Positions 7,517-14,114 of a stretch of 17,224 nt of DNA are shown here, piece by piece (within the stretch, counting starts at the first letter, position 1; each line of letters starts with the position of its first letter). The DNA is from a bacterium (GTDB lineage Bacteria > Verrucomicrobiota > Verrucomicrobiia > Chthoniobacterales > Terrimicrobiaceae). The position numbers were made by a program, and so were the translations under genes. Location: NCBI GenBank assembly GCA_009920585.1, contig RFZT01000019.1, forward strand, positions 1 to 17,224. The letters run 5' to 3'. The notes under the pieces are model-generated. The model did not search any database. It worked only from the letters and a program-made list of their open reading frames with translations, and had not been told where the DNA came from.

Positions 7517-7818
7517 TTCTCACTATTGGACTCACCCAGTTTGTTTTTGTTTCCCTCGGCATTCTTACCCTGAATGTATTGCTCAAGGCAGGCGGCTATG
7601 CTCCCAATGTGGCTTCCTCTTTTCCTCCCTTTCCGGTGTGGTTGGCCTTGAATAGCCTTTGGGTGTTCATTCTGCCGATGGCGTGGATCATTTTTGCCGG
7701 TTTGTGTGGCTATTTTCGCCGAGGCCCGTTGTCCGAATCTGTCGCGCGCGTGTCGGGAGTGGGAATCATCGTGGGAATATTCCTCGCTTACTTCTACGCT
7801 TGCGCTCAGTTGATCTAG
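7513..7818 (+). CDS. Small integral membrane protein with three predicted helices, unknown function
   Basis: This 101-residue hydrophobic protein has three likely transmembrane helices, at about residues 4-24, 44-67 and 80-100. The loops are short: a Pro-rich one between helices 1 and 2 (AGGYAPNVASSFPPFP) and a basic one between helices 2 and 3 (YFRRGPLSES), which by the positive-inside rule should face the cytoplasm. The ATG overlaps the aroE stop (ATGA at 7513-7516), a typical arrangement for translational coupling, so it should be made together with AroE. I do not recognise a family and see no catalytic motif. A function tied to aromatic metabolism cannot be inferred from position alone. 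Confidence 0.8.
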   Translation: MILTIGLTQFVFVSLGILTLNVLLKAGGYAPNVASSFPPFPVWLALNSLWVFILPMAWIIFAGLCGYFRRGPLSESVARVSGVGIIVGIFLAYFYACAQLI

Positions 7819-7861
7819 GCAAATGCAGAGGGTTTCTCCCCATGGAATAGTTTTTTGAACA

Positions 7862-7878
7862 TTGGCACTGTTGATGCT
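7862..7878 (+). promoter_or_regulatory. Sigma-54 (RpoN) type -24/-12 promoter
   Basis: The sequence TTGGCACTGTTGATGCT fits the sigma-54 consensus YTGGCAC-N5-TTGCW: the -24 element TTGGCAC is perfect, the -12 element is ATGC in place of TTGC, and the invariant GG (7864-7865) and GC (7876-7877) are separated by exactly 10 bases. Transcription would begin near 7888, about 15 bases before the ATG at 7904, which suits a short leader. It lies in a non-coding gap and points the right way. Sigma-54 promoters need an activator ATPase; none is in the window. Confidence 0.7.
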
Positions 7879-7903
7879 GTCCAATTCAACAGAAAGCGAA
7901 GCC

Positions 7904-8092
7904 ATGAAAAACTACTACAAAAAAATCAATAGCACCAAATATTCACTCGGTGAACTGATCTCCATAGTCGGTTCCTGCGCGAAGAATAGCCGCGAAACAA
8001 TAGCTGCGATGGTTGACCTGCTCGAGAGCGGGCGTGTCGTGATACGCAAAAACGGCCAAGTCCGCCGCGTGCGTGTCCAACACGCGAGGTAG
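7904..8092 (+). CDS. 62-residue protein under a sigma-54-type promoter, unknown function
   Basis: The ATG at 7904 gives a 62-residue protein; an upstream in-frame TTG at 7862 is rejected because it lies inside the sigma-54-type promoter. A purine-rich AGAAAGCGAAG just ahead of the ATG may serve as a ribosome binding site. The N-terminus is basic and Tyr-rich (MKNYYKKINSTKYSLGEL), the middle (about 18-45) is predicted helical (ISIVGSCAKNSRETIAAMVDLL), and the end looks like two short strands (GRVVIRKNGQVRRVRV). This helix-then-hairpin order and the basic charge resemble a small winged-helix or ribbon nucleic-acid-binding fold, which is inference only. I recognise no named family. The gene stands alone: its own promoter before it and a terminator after it. 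Confidence 0.8.
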   Translation: MKNYYKKINSTKYSLGELISIVGSCAKNSRETIAAMVDLLESGRVVIRKNGQVRRVRVQHAR

Positions 8093-8155
8093 AAAAATCT
8101 TCCCCGATTGTCCGGGGTGTCGCGTCGACTGGGTGGGAGGCGCGCATCCCGGCAC

Positions 8156-8191
8156 GGTGGGGGAGCGGTTTTTCCCTATCACCCTTTTTTT
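8156..8191 (+). terminator. Intrinsic terminator after the 62-residue gene
   Basis: A stem is formed by GGTG plus GGGGA (8156-8164) with TCCCT plus CACC (8173-8183), with a two-base AT bulge and one G-T pair, followed directly by a C and seven T residues (8185-8191). The T-run is on the 3' side for the plus strand only, so it stops the plus-strand transcript just before the convergent gmhB stop at 8200. A second short dyad (CCCCG/CGGGG, 8102-8117) lies earlier in the same 3' untranslated region. Confidence 0.7.
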
Positions 8192-8199
8192 GAAAAGAC

Positions 8200-8730
8200 T
8201 TACTCCGGTAAGTGCCCCAGAACGATCTCCATCGCGGCTGAGACATCGGGAGCAATGAAGTTTGCTCCTACCGAAAGGTGTTTTTTCCCGTAGCCCGTTT
8301 CCACTAGGATCGTGCGGCAACCCGCATTTTGCCCGCAAAGGATATCGATGTCCTTATCCCCGATCATCCAAGATCTGGCGAGATCGATGCCGTGGTCGCT
8401 TGAGGCTTCATCGAGCATTCCAGTGCCAGGTTTGCGGCGGTGGGTTGGATTTGCCGAGGCATCTGGGCAAAAATAAACCGCATCGATCAAGCCGTCGAGT
8501 TGGCGTCCCAATTCGGCATTAACCGCCTCGTATTGGGCTTGGGTTATTTTTCCCGAGGAGAGACCGCTTTGGTTGGTGATGATAACGATCATCCAACCGG
8601 CTTCACTGAGTCGCGCCAATCCTGCGGCGGCACCTGCAATGGCCCGCACATCGGCTGGGTTGTTGCAGTAGTCCACCTCTTCCATGAGGGTTCCATCCCG
8701 GTCGAAAAAAACGGCCGGCCGATCAGACAT
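8200..8730 (-). CDS. gmhB: D-glycero-D-manno-heptose-1,7-bisphosphate 7-phosphatase (GmhB-like HAD)
   Basis: GmhB removes the 7-phosphate from heptose-1,7-bisphosphate on the way to ADP-heptose for the LPS core. The 176-residue protein has the HAD features: FFDRDGTL with nucleophile Asp10 and general acid Asp12, TNQSG (52-56), the RRKPGTGML segment (Arg99, Lys100) and MIGDKDIDI (122-130). In E. coli GmhB a Zn2+ loop carries Cys-x-His and Cys-x-Cys; here that loop is CPDASANPTHRRKP, keeping only Cys88, so the zinc site appears to be lost. A different HAD phosphatase of the histidinol-phosphate type is the main alternative. The ATG at 8730 is preferred over one at 8859 because it begins at the conserved domain and overlaps the hldA stop by 8 bp, which suggests coupled translation. 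Confidence 0.87.
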   Translation of the reverse strand: MSDRPAVFFDRDGTLMEEVDYCNNPADVRAIAGAAAGLARLSEAGWMIVIITNQSGLSSGKITQAQYEAVNAELGRQLDGLIDAVYFCPDASANPTHRRKPGTGMLDEASSDHGIDLARSWMIGDKDIDILCGQNAGCRTILVETGYGKKHLSVGANFIAPDVSAAMEIVLGHLPE

Positions 8731-9727
8731 TTTTATGAAATGCGCTTTGGAGTTCCTCGGCGGTGAGGGTGGCTGTACCGAGTTTCGCGACGACCACGCC
8801 ACTGGCTTGGTTGGAAATCTCTGCGGCCTCGGCGGGAGTGGCTCCAGCGCAAATGGCAAGAGTGTAAAGTGCTATTGCTGTATCGCCTGCGCCAGAAACA
8901 TCGAAAACCTCCCTGGCGCGCGTCGGAGTGTGATACGGGGCGGCATTTGACTGGAATAGGATCATTCCGTGCTCACCAAGGGTCACTAGCAAACCTGGAA
9001 GGTTCCATTTTTGTAAAAGCTGAGATCCGACCACTTGCAGGGCCGCATCGGAAAGGGGATCTGAAGTGGCTCCCGGATCGCGGAGCCCGGCCATGGCGAA
9101 TGCCTCCAGTCGGTTGGGTTTCAGAAGGTCAACGCCAGTCCAATTCAGCGGGTTCATGGGGTTCGGATCGGCTGAGATGAATTTGCCGGAGTCTTTCGCT
9201 ATTGCTGTGACGCGATCCTTCAAGCTCTGACTGAGAAATCCCTTTCCGTAATCCTCAAAAATAATCGCATCAACCGAAGGGATGAGGGCGGTGACGACTT
9301 CGCAGGCTTGGTCAATGATGGCCTCGCTGGCCACGCCGCGTTGCTCGCGATCGACGCGAACGACCTGCTGTTGGCGGGCGACGATGCGAGTTTTCACGAT
9401 GGTAGGGCGTTCTGGGTCGGCCACCAGTGCATCGGTTGAGATTCGTTCCACCCCAAGCAGGTCTCGCAACCTTCCCGCATGGGAATCCGTTCCAACAAGC
9501 CCACAGAGATGAACCCCTGCACAGAATGGCCTCAGATTACGGGCGACATTGGCCGCCCCGCCGGGGTAGGAAGATTCTTCCAGCACCTCGACCACCGGCA
9601 CTGGGGCCTCTGGTGAGATGCGAGAAACCGTGCCCCAAACAAATTCGTCCAGCATCACATCGCCGAGTACAAGTAAGCGGCGGTCGCCCGCTACGCTAAG
9701 AAGATGTTGTAATCTGTCGGGTTTCAT
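8723..9727 (-). CDS. hldA: D-glycero-beta-D-manno-heptose-7-phosphate kinase (HldA / RfaE1 type)
   Basis: This PfkB-family kinase phosphorylates heptose-7-phosphate at C1, the step before GmhB. From the ATG at 9727 it has 334 residues. Signature parts are LVLGDVMLDEFVWGTVSRISPEAP (18-41), PGGAANVARN (55-64), KTRIVARQQQVVRVDRE (112-128, typical of RfaE), ADPNP, KPNRLEA, and the ATP-site motif DVSGAGDT with catalytic Asp282. The C-terminal nucleotidyltransferase domain of bifunctional E. coli HldE is absent, so this is the kinase-only form, and a separate adenylyltransferase must be encoded elsewhere. An in-frame ATG at 9772 would add 15 residues that look non-conserved. It forms an operon with gmhB (8-bp overlap) and faces a divergent exported-protein gene across about 60 bp. 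Confidence 0.93.
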   Translation of the reverse strand: MKPDRLQHLLSVAGDRRLLVLGDVMLDEFVWGTVSRISPEAPVPVVEVLEESSYPGGAANVARNLRPFCAGVHLCGLVGTDSHAGRLRDLLGVERISTDALVADPERPTIVKTRIVARQQQVVRVDREQRGVASEAIIDQACEVVTALIPSVDAIIFEDYGKGFLSQSLKDRVTAIAKDSGKFISADPNPMNPLNWTGVDLLKPNRLEAFAMAGLRDPGATSDPLSDAALQVVGSQLLQKWNLPGLLVTLGEHGMILFQSNAAPYHTPTRAREVFDVSGAGDTAIALYTLAICAGATPAEAAEISNQASGVVVAKLGTATLTAEELQSAFHKNV

Positions 9728-9733
9728 TCCAAG

Positions 9734-9769
9734 TTGTAGGCGAGTTCTAACCTGACCTCGCCCGCACAA
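9734..9769. promoter_or_regulatory. Dyad in the hldA / exported-protein divergent intergenic region
   Basis: GGCGAG (9739-9744) and CTCGCC (9757-9762) are perfect inverted copies 12 bases apart, flanked by TTGT (9734-9737) and ACAA (9766-9769), also complementary. The dyad occupies most of the 61 bp between the divergent starts at 9727 and 9789. It could be an operator serving both genes, or a hairpin in the hldA leader. No clear -10/-35 pair was identified, so the role is inferred from position and symmetry. Confidence 0.35.
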
Positions 9770-9788
9770 CAAAGCTCAAATTTTGAAA

Positions 9789-10601
9789 ATGCCGAATATC
9801 CTCAAACCAGTGGCCGTCGCAATTCTGTTTGCAGCCGCTTCCGGCTTGAATGCCCAACCGACACCCGATGCGGTTGACCTATCTTCTTTTCCTGCGAAGG
9901 CGATCGACGATGTCGTTGTTCCAGTGCCAAGCGAGGTCTTCCTCGTTCTCGACAAGCTCGGGAATCCCAACTGGCGTGGAGAAATGCGCGAATCTCTCGG
10001 TCGCCAAACCGGCAATCGGGCTCAAGCGGCCTTACTTTTAGGAACCGTCATTGCCGAGGGCTTCGTTGCAGTCGAGGCGGAAGATCCTGAAAAAGTGAAA
10101 GATATCGGTCGACGCGTGCTCGCCCTTTCCAAAGCTATCAATGTCGAAAAAGCCGTCCTAGAGCGCAGCAAAAGCATCATAGACAAGGCCGATGTGAAGG
10201 ATTGGAAAGCGGTGCGCAAGGAGTTTGACGGGGCGCTCCAAGACGTCAAGGGAGCCATGATCGAGTTGGGGGATGGAGACTTAGCTCAGCTTGTCAGCGT
10301 AGGGGGATGGATTCGGGGTACGGAGGTGCTTACCTCCATTGTGCGCAAAAGCTACACCACCGATGGTGCCGAGTTGCTACACCAACCCGCTCTCGTGAAC
10401 TTTTTTTCCAAAAAACTGGAAGCCATGTCGAATAGGCGACTTGCTGATGATGACCTCGTGATCCGCATTCGAAAAATGCTGACCAGCATCCGTCCGCTCA
10501 TCGGAGATGAAGAAGGCGCGCCAATTCCTGTCGAGAATGTGAAAAAAATCAACCAACTAACCCGCGATATTGTTGTCAGTATCACATCGCAGGAGAATTG
10601 A
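9789..10601 (+). CDS. Exported protein of unknown function, helical
   Basis: The ATG at 9789 gives 270 residues. Residues 1-22 are a Sec signal peptide (MPNILKPVAVAILFAAASGL, then NA before Gln23), so the mature protein is periplasmic or surface-exposed. The rest is rich in Lys, Asp, Glu, Leu and Ile with long amphipathic helices and few aromatics (for example VEAEDPEKVKDIGRRVLALSKAI near 90-112). It has no second hydrophobic segment, no Cys pair and no catalytic motif that I recognise. A TTG two codons upstream is possible but unlikely. It is followed directly by a second exported-protein gene and probably shares its transcript. The good signal peptide and codon use like its neighbours make the gene call firm; the function is unknown. 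Confidence 0.88.
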   Translation: MPNILKPVAVAILFAAASGLNAQPTPDAVDLSSFPAKAIDDVVVPVPSEVFLVLDKLGNPNWRGEMRESLGRQTGNRAQAALLLGTVIAEGFVAVEAEDPEKVKDIGRRVLALSKAINVEKAVLERSKSIIDKADVKDWKAVRKEFDGALQDVKGAMIELGDGDLAQLVSVGGWIRGTEVLTSIVRKSYTTDGAELLHQPALVNFFSKKLEAMSNRRLADDDLVIRIRKMLTSIRPLIGDEEGAPIPVENVKKINQLTRDIVVSITSQEN

Positions 10602-10609
10602 ATTTTTTT

Positions 10610-11032
10610 GTGAAGAAAATCCTTCCCGTCATTTTACTCGCCTTCGCTCTCACCACCGCCCTTGCCTATGTGGATGACGCCCTGTCATTCGCCCAAGAGG
10701 CCGCGCTTCCTTATGTCAAAAAGGGGTTCTCTGTTCGTGAGGATGCTTGGGGTGGTGATCTTGGCGTGAAGGAGCAGCAGGCCATGCAGGCCCAGCTTTT
10801 CAAGGGCAACGAATATTGGTTTTGCCTTGGAACGGACGTCAAAGGCGCGGTTCTGACCGTTAATATCTACGATTCTAAGGGGAAATTGGTGAATGTGGAG
10901 ACCACTCGCACAGGACGTCTTTCGGCTGTGCGTGTCGTTCCGCCAAAAACCGGTTCCTATTTTGCCATCGTGACGGTTGTCAAATCCTCTCAAGAGCGTA
11001 CGGGTTGGGCTTTGGTTTACGCTTACAAGTAG
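10610..11032 (+). CDS. Small exported protein, probable beta-sandwich, unknown function
   Basis: This 140-residue protein (counted from GTG at 10610) has a Sec signal peptide (MKKILPVILLAFALTTALA, cleavage likely before Tyr20). The mature part starts with DDALSFAQEAALPYVKKGF and then a strand-rich domain (YWFCLGTDVKGAVLTVNIYD, RTGRLSAVRVVPPKTGSYF, GWALVYAYK) reminiscent of small immunoglobulin-like or pre-peptidase C-terminal-type domains, by pattern only. Start choice is uncertain: a TTG at 10598 overlaps the upstream stop as TTGA but leaves only 2 bases after the AGGAG at 10591-10595, while the GTG at 10610 is 14 bases from it yet gives the cleaner signal peptide. The previous gene ends at 10601, so the pair is one operon. 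phoH begins 17 bp after its stop. Confidence 0.82.
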   Translation: MKKILPVILLAFALTTALAYVDDALSFAQEAALPYVKKGFSVREDAWGGDLGVKEQQAMQAQLFKGNEYWFCLGTDVKGAVLTVNIYDSKGKLVNVETTRTGRLSAVRVVPPKTGSYFAIVTVVKSSQERTGWALVYAYK

Positions 11033-11049
11033 TACGGCGATCATTGGAA

Positions 11050-12021
11050 ATGGAATCAATAACCTTGGAATTCGAAAATGCTCGGACGGCCCAAGCCCTC
11101 CACGGCAACGATCCTCGTCTCCTCCATGATCTTGAGGCCCGACTGCAAGTCCATGTGACCTCGCGTGACGGTTGGATCCGCATCGAAGGAGAGGCAGCGT
11201 CGCTCGCTCGTGCACGAGCCGTTTTTAATCAACTGCACTCCGCAGTGAAGAGTGGCATTTCCATCCATCGACATGAGTTCCATCATGCGCTGGAGTCGGC
11301 CGCGAGCGACGGGAATGCGGAATCCCTGCAAAGCCTCATCGACACGCGCATCCATTGCTCTCCGCGCAAGCCGCCGGTCGTTCCTCGTACCGCTGGACAG
11401 AAATCCTACGTGCAGGCGATCAATGGTCACGATATCACTTTTGGAATTGGTCCGGCTGGCACAGGAAAAACCTACCTCGCCGTTGCATCGGCCGTTGCCG
11501 CTCTTAAGCAGGAAAAAATCAACCGCATCATTCTCACTCGCCCAGCTGTGGAAGCGGGAGAGGCGCTTGGCTTTCTGCCTGGTGATCTTGAGGAAAAGAT
11601 TCTCCCCTATTTGCGCCCGCTCTATGACGCCCTGAATGACCTTCTCGATGCCGACGAGTTGCAAAAATTAATGGATCGAAACATCATCGAAATCGCTCCG
11701 CTGGCCTATATGCGCGGCCGCACGCTGAGCAATTCGTTTGTGATCCTCGATGAGGCTCAGAACACGACAGCTGAGCAGATGTTTATGTTTCTCACTCGTA
11801 TCGGCATGGGCTCCCGCTGCGTGGTGACGGGTGATGTCACCCAGATCGATCTTCCCCGCAATAAATTGAGTGGCCTAGTCGAAGCGGTCGGTGCCCTTCG
11901 GGATATTTCTGGTATCGGCATGCATTTCTTCACTGAGAAGGATGTCGTCCGCCACCCGCTCGTACAGGCGATCATCCTCGCTTATAAAGATCACCGAGGA
12001 TCTCGCGAAAGCAGAATTTGA
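11050..12021 (+). CDS. phoH: PhoH-like ATPase (YbeZ family)
   Basis: PhoH-like proteins are cytoplasmic P-loop ATPases; E. coli YbeZ works with the endoribonuclease YbeY in rRNA handling. From the ATG at 11050 it has 323 residues. The N-terminal part (about 1-65) resembles the small KH-like domain of this family. The ATPase domain shows Walker A GPAGTGKTYLA (134-144), LTRPAVEAGEALGFLPGDLEEKI (162-184), PYLRPLYDAL, and GRTLSNSFVILDEAQNTT (223-240) with Walker B, then GDVTQIDLP and SGLVEA. All key residues are present. An in-frame TTG at 11005 would overlap the previous gene and is not favoured. The 7TM-HD gene follows with 1 bp between stop and start, and ybeY comes next, a cluster also seen in many Firmicutes and other phyla. 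Confidence 0.95.
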   Translation: MESITLEFENARTAQALHGNDPRLLHDLEARLQVHVTSRDGWIRIEGEAASLARARAVFNQLHSAVKSGISIHRHEFHHALESAASDGNAESLQSLIDTRIHCSPRKPPVVPRTAGQKSYVQAINGHDITFGIGPAGTGKTYLAVASAVAALKQEKINRIILTRPAVEAGEALGFLPGDLEEKILPYLRPLYDALNDLLDADELQKLMDRNIIEIAPLAYMRGRTLSNSFVILDEAQNTTAEQMFMFLTRIGMGSRCVVTGDVTQIDLPRNKLSGLVEAVGALRDISGIGMHFFTEKDVVRHPLVQAIILAYKDHRGSRESRI

Positions 12022-12022
12022 T

Positions 12023-13609
12023 ATGTTTGGACTTTTTAGACGTTGGCGACTTGTAGGTAAGGGATTGGACTGCGGCAAACGCCGTCGCACCATCGAGGAG
12101 AGTGATTTTCTGCAAGCGCTCCAATCCGGGTGGACCGTTCGCTCGATCCTCTTGCTTGCATTCGTGGTCGGCCTAGCGGGATTGATTTTTTCGGGTCAGC
12201 AGGAAGAGCCTGCCAAAAAGTTCCTTCTCTGCGTCCTCATTTTCATCACAGCAATCGCCCAACTCTGGATCAACCATCCCCACACGATGCGTGCCAATTC
12301 CAAGTTGTGCATGCTTTTGGGGGTCCTTTTCGCGCAGCTTGCCGTCATTAAGATCATTCTCACTCAAGCAGCTTCAGGCAATATTGACCTCCAACTCGCT
12401 CCGTTGCTGGTGCCCTATGCCTTTGCGCCGCTGATTTTGTCTGTTCTGCTCGGACGCAACCACGGGATCTACGCGGCTGTATTTGCGAGCCTCTGGGGTT
12501 CGCTCCTCGCTGGGCGAATCGATCCGGTGTTTCTGGTTATTTCGCTCATCACGGGTTTTATCGCCGTTTTTGTGACCCACCAAGTCCGGCGGCGCAGCCG
12601 TTTGGTGCGTGCTGGTATCTATGTCGGGTTAGCCACTTGGGTCTTGGCGGCCACATTCGGGCAGATCGGTCCGATCGTCTGGGAAATGCCGTCCCAAACC
12701 GATTGGCGCATGATCGCTTGGCAGAGCGTTGCGGCGATTTCCATGGGAATCGGCACCGCTATCGTCGTGAGCGGTATCCTTCCCATCCTCGAGCATCTCT
12801 TTAAAATCACGACCGAGATTTCTTGGTTGGAGATGAGTGATCTGAATCATCCGATTCTCAAGCGATTGAGTCTAGAAGCGCCCGGCACCTATCACCATAG
12901 CCTTGCTGTTGCCAATTTGGCCGAGGCTGCGGCTGAAGTCGTAGATGCCAACCCGACCATCTGCCGCGTCTCCTCGTATTTTCACGACATCGGCAAGCTC
13001 ATCAAGCCGCAGTATTTCACGGAAAATACCCACCACGATCACAATCCTCACGATGATCTGACGCCGACCATGAGTGCCTTGATCATTGTTGCTCATGTGA
13101 AAGAAGGGGTGGATCTGGCTCTCAAAAACCAACTTAACAGCGAGATCGTTGACGTGATTCGCCAGCACCATGGCACCTCGATGGTTTCTTATTTCCATCA
13201 GCGTGCCCTCCAACAGCAACAGGATGCCCGCCTTGGAGGGAAAATCATGAACATGCGCGAGGATGATATTCCCGATGTCAGTGAGGAAAGTTTCCGTTAT
13301 CCCGGTCCACGGCCCCAAACAAAAGAAGCCGCCCTTGTTTCTCTCGCGGATTCGATTGAAAGCGCCTCACGCAGCCTAGATCGCCCCACGCCGCAGCGGA
13401 TTGATGACTTGGTTCGGCAGATTATTAAAGAGCGACTGGCCCAAGGACAACTCGACGAAGCTCCACTTACGATTGCCGAGATCTGGCGCGCGGCTGAAAG
13501 CTTCCGGTTTTCTCTCGTGAACATGCTTCACGCCCGTATCGCCTACCCGAAACGACCAGAAAGCGGAACTGCGGCGAATTCGAAGCGTGAGGAAAAATCG
13601 GCAGCTTAG
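12023..13609 (+). CDS. 7TM-HD phosphohydrolase (YqfF/PgpH-like) lacking the extracytoplasmic domain
   Basis: The family includes PgpH/YqfF, which hydrolyses c-di-AMP with a cytoplasmic HD domain. This protein has 528 residues (Bacillus YqfF about 710). About eight hydrophobic segments lie between residues 41 and 260. The HD domain (about 285-505) carries YHHSLAVANLAEAAAEV (His291/His292), SYFHDIGK with the metal-binding His321-Asp322, AHVKEGVDLAL (His358), QHHGTSMVSYFHQRA (382-396) and LADSIESASRSL (Asp443). The large extracellular 7TMR-HDED domain normally found between the first helix and the rest is missing: only about 7 residues (QQEEPAK) separate helices 1 and 2. The ATG at 12023 immediately follows the phoH stop. 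An upstream in-frame extension to 11891 lies inside phoH and is rejected. Confidence 0.92.
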   Translation: MFGLFRRWRLVGKGLDCGKRRRTIEESDFLQALQSGWTVRSILLLAFVVGLAGLIFSGQQEEPAKKFLLCVLIFITAIAQLWINHPHTMRANSKLCMLLGVLFAQLAVIKIILTQAASGNIDLQLAPLLVPYAFAPLILSVLLGRNHGIYAAVFASLWGSLLAGRIDPVFLVISLITGFIAVFVTHQVRRRSRLVRAGIYVGLATWVLAATFGQIGPIVWEMPSQTDWRMIAWQSVAAISMGIGTAIVVSGILPILEHLFKITTEISWLEMSDLNHPILKRLSLEAPGTYHHSLAVANLAEAAAEVVDANPTICRVSSYFHDIGKLIKPQYFTENTHHDHNPHDDLTPTMSALIIVAHVKEGVDLALKNQLNSEIVDVIRQHHGTSMVSYFHQRALQQQQDARLGGKIMNMREDDIPDVSEESFRYPGPRPQTKEAALVSLADSIESASRSLDRPTPQRIDDLVRQIIKERLAQGQLDEAPLTIAEIWRAAESFRFSLVNMLHARIAYPKRPESGTAANSKREEKSAA

Positions 13610-13621
13610 TGCTCGTTGTTT

Positions 13622-14074
13622 ATGGAGAAATCGTCACTGCTCCATTTTGCGCATCGCCAGCGCGCGATCGACTACGACAAGGATTTAGTGGAGCAGATCG
13701 CTTGCGCCGCTCTCCCTGCCTGCATTCAGATCGCCCAAAAAGCACAAGCTCCACTCGCTGCCTTGAGTTCCGTGGAGATCTCGATCCTCGGTCCTCGAGC
13801 CATGGCTCGCGTGCATCGTGATTTTTTGGGAATCCCTGGAGCGACGGATGTGATCACGTTTCCCTACGGAGAAATTCTCGTTTGTGCATCCATCGCGGAG
13901 GAACGCGCGCGCGAGTTTGGGAACACGCCGACCATTGAGATTGCCCTCTACGTCATTCACGGGTTTTTGCATCTTTCAGGTCTCGATGACATTGAACCTG
14001 CCGATGCCCTTCAAATGGCCGAAACCCAGCAAAAAGTCCTCGAGGTAGCCCGGGCGGGAATGCTGGCGAACTGA
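13622..14074 (+). CDS. ybeY: Endoribonuclease YbeY
   Basis: YbeY is a metal-dependent RNase used in 16S rRNA 3'-end maturation and 70S quality control. This form has 150 residues, the usual size. Recognisable parts are VEISILGPRAMARVHRDFLGIPGATDVITFPYG (51-83; the family usually reads xLNxxxRxxDxPTDVLSFP) and IHGFLHLSGLDD (112-123). In E. coli the zinc is held by three His in HGxLHLxGyDH; here the third ligand position is Asp123 (His113, His117, Asp123), a replacement also reported in other lineages. The ATG at 13622 is preferred over a TTG two codons upstream. It follows the 7TM-HD gene by 12 bp, completing the phoH cluster, and converges on cimA across 40 bp. Confidence 0.93.
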   Translation: MEKSSLLHFAHRQRAIDYDKDLVEQIACAALPACIQIAQKAQAPLAALSSVEISILGPRAMARVHRDFLGIPGATDVITFPYGEILVCASIAEERAREFGNTPTIEIALYVIHGFLHLSGLDDIEPADALQMAETQQKVLEVARAGMLAN

Positions 14075-14114
14075 TCAATGCCAGGTTTTGACCGCAGCTG
14101 AATGGGAATTAGAA

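Noticed and set aside
11891..12022. Extension of the 7TM-HD gene upstream into phoH.
   Set aside because: The extension lies within the phoH coding end, and the ATG at 12023 directly after the phoH stop gives a normal family N-terminus.
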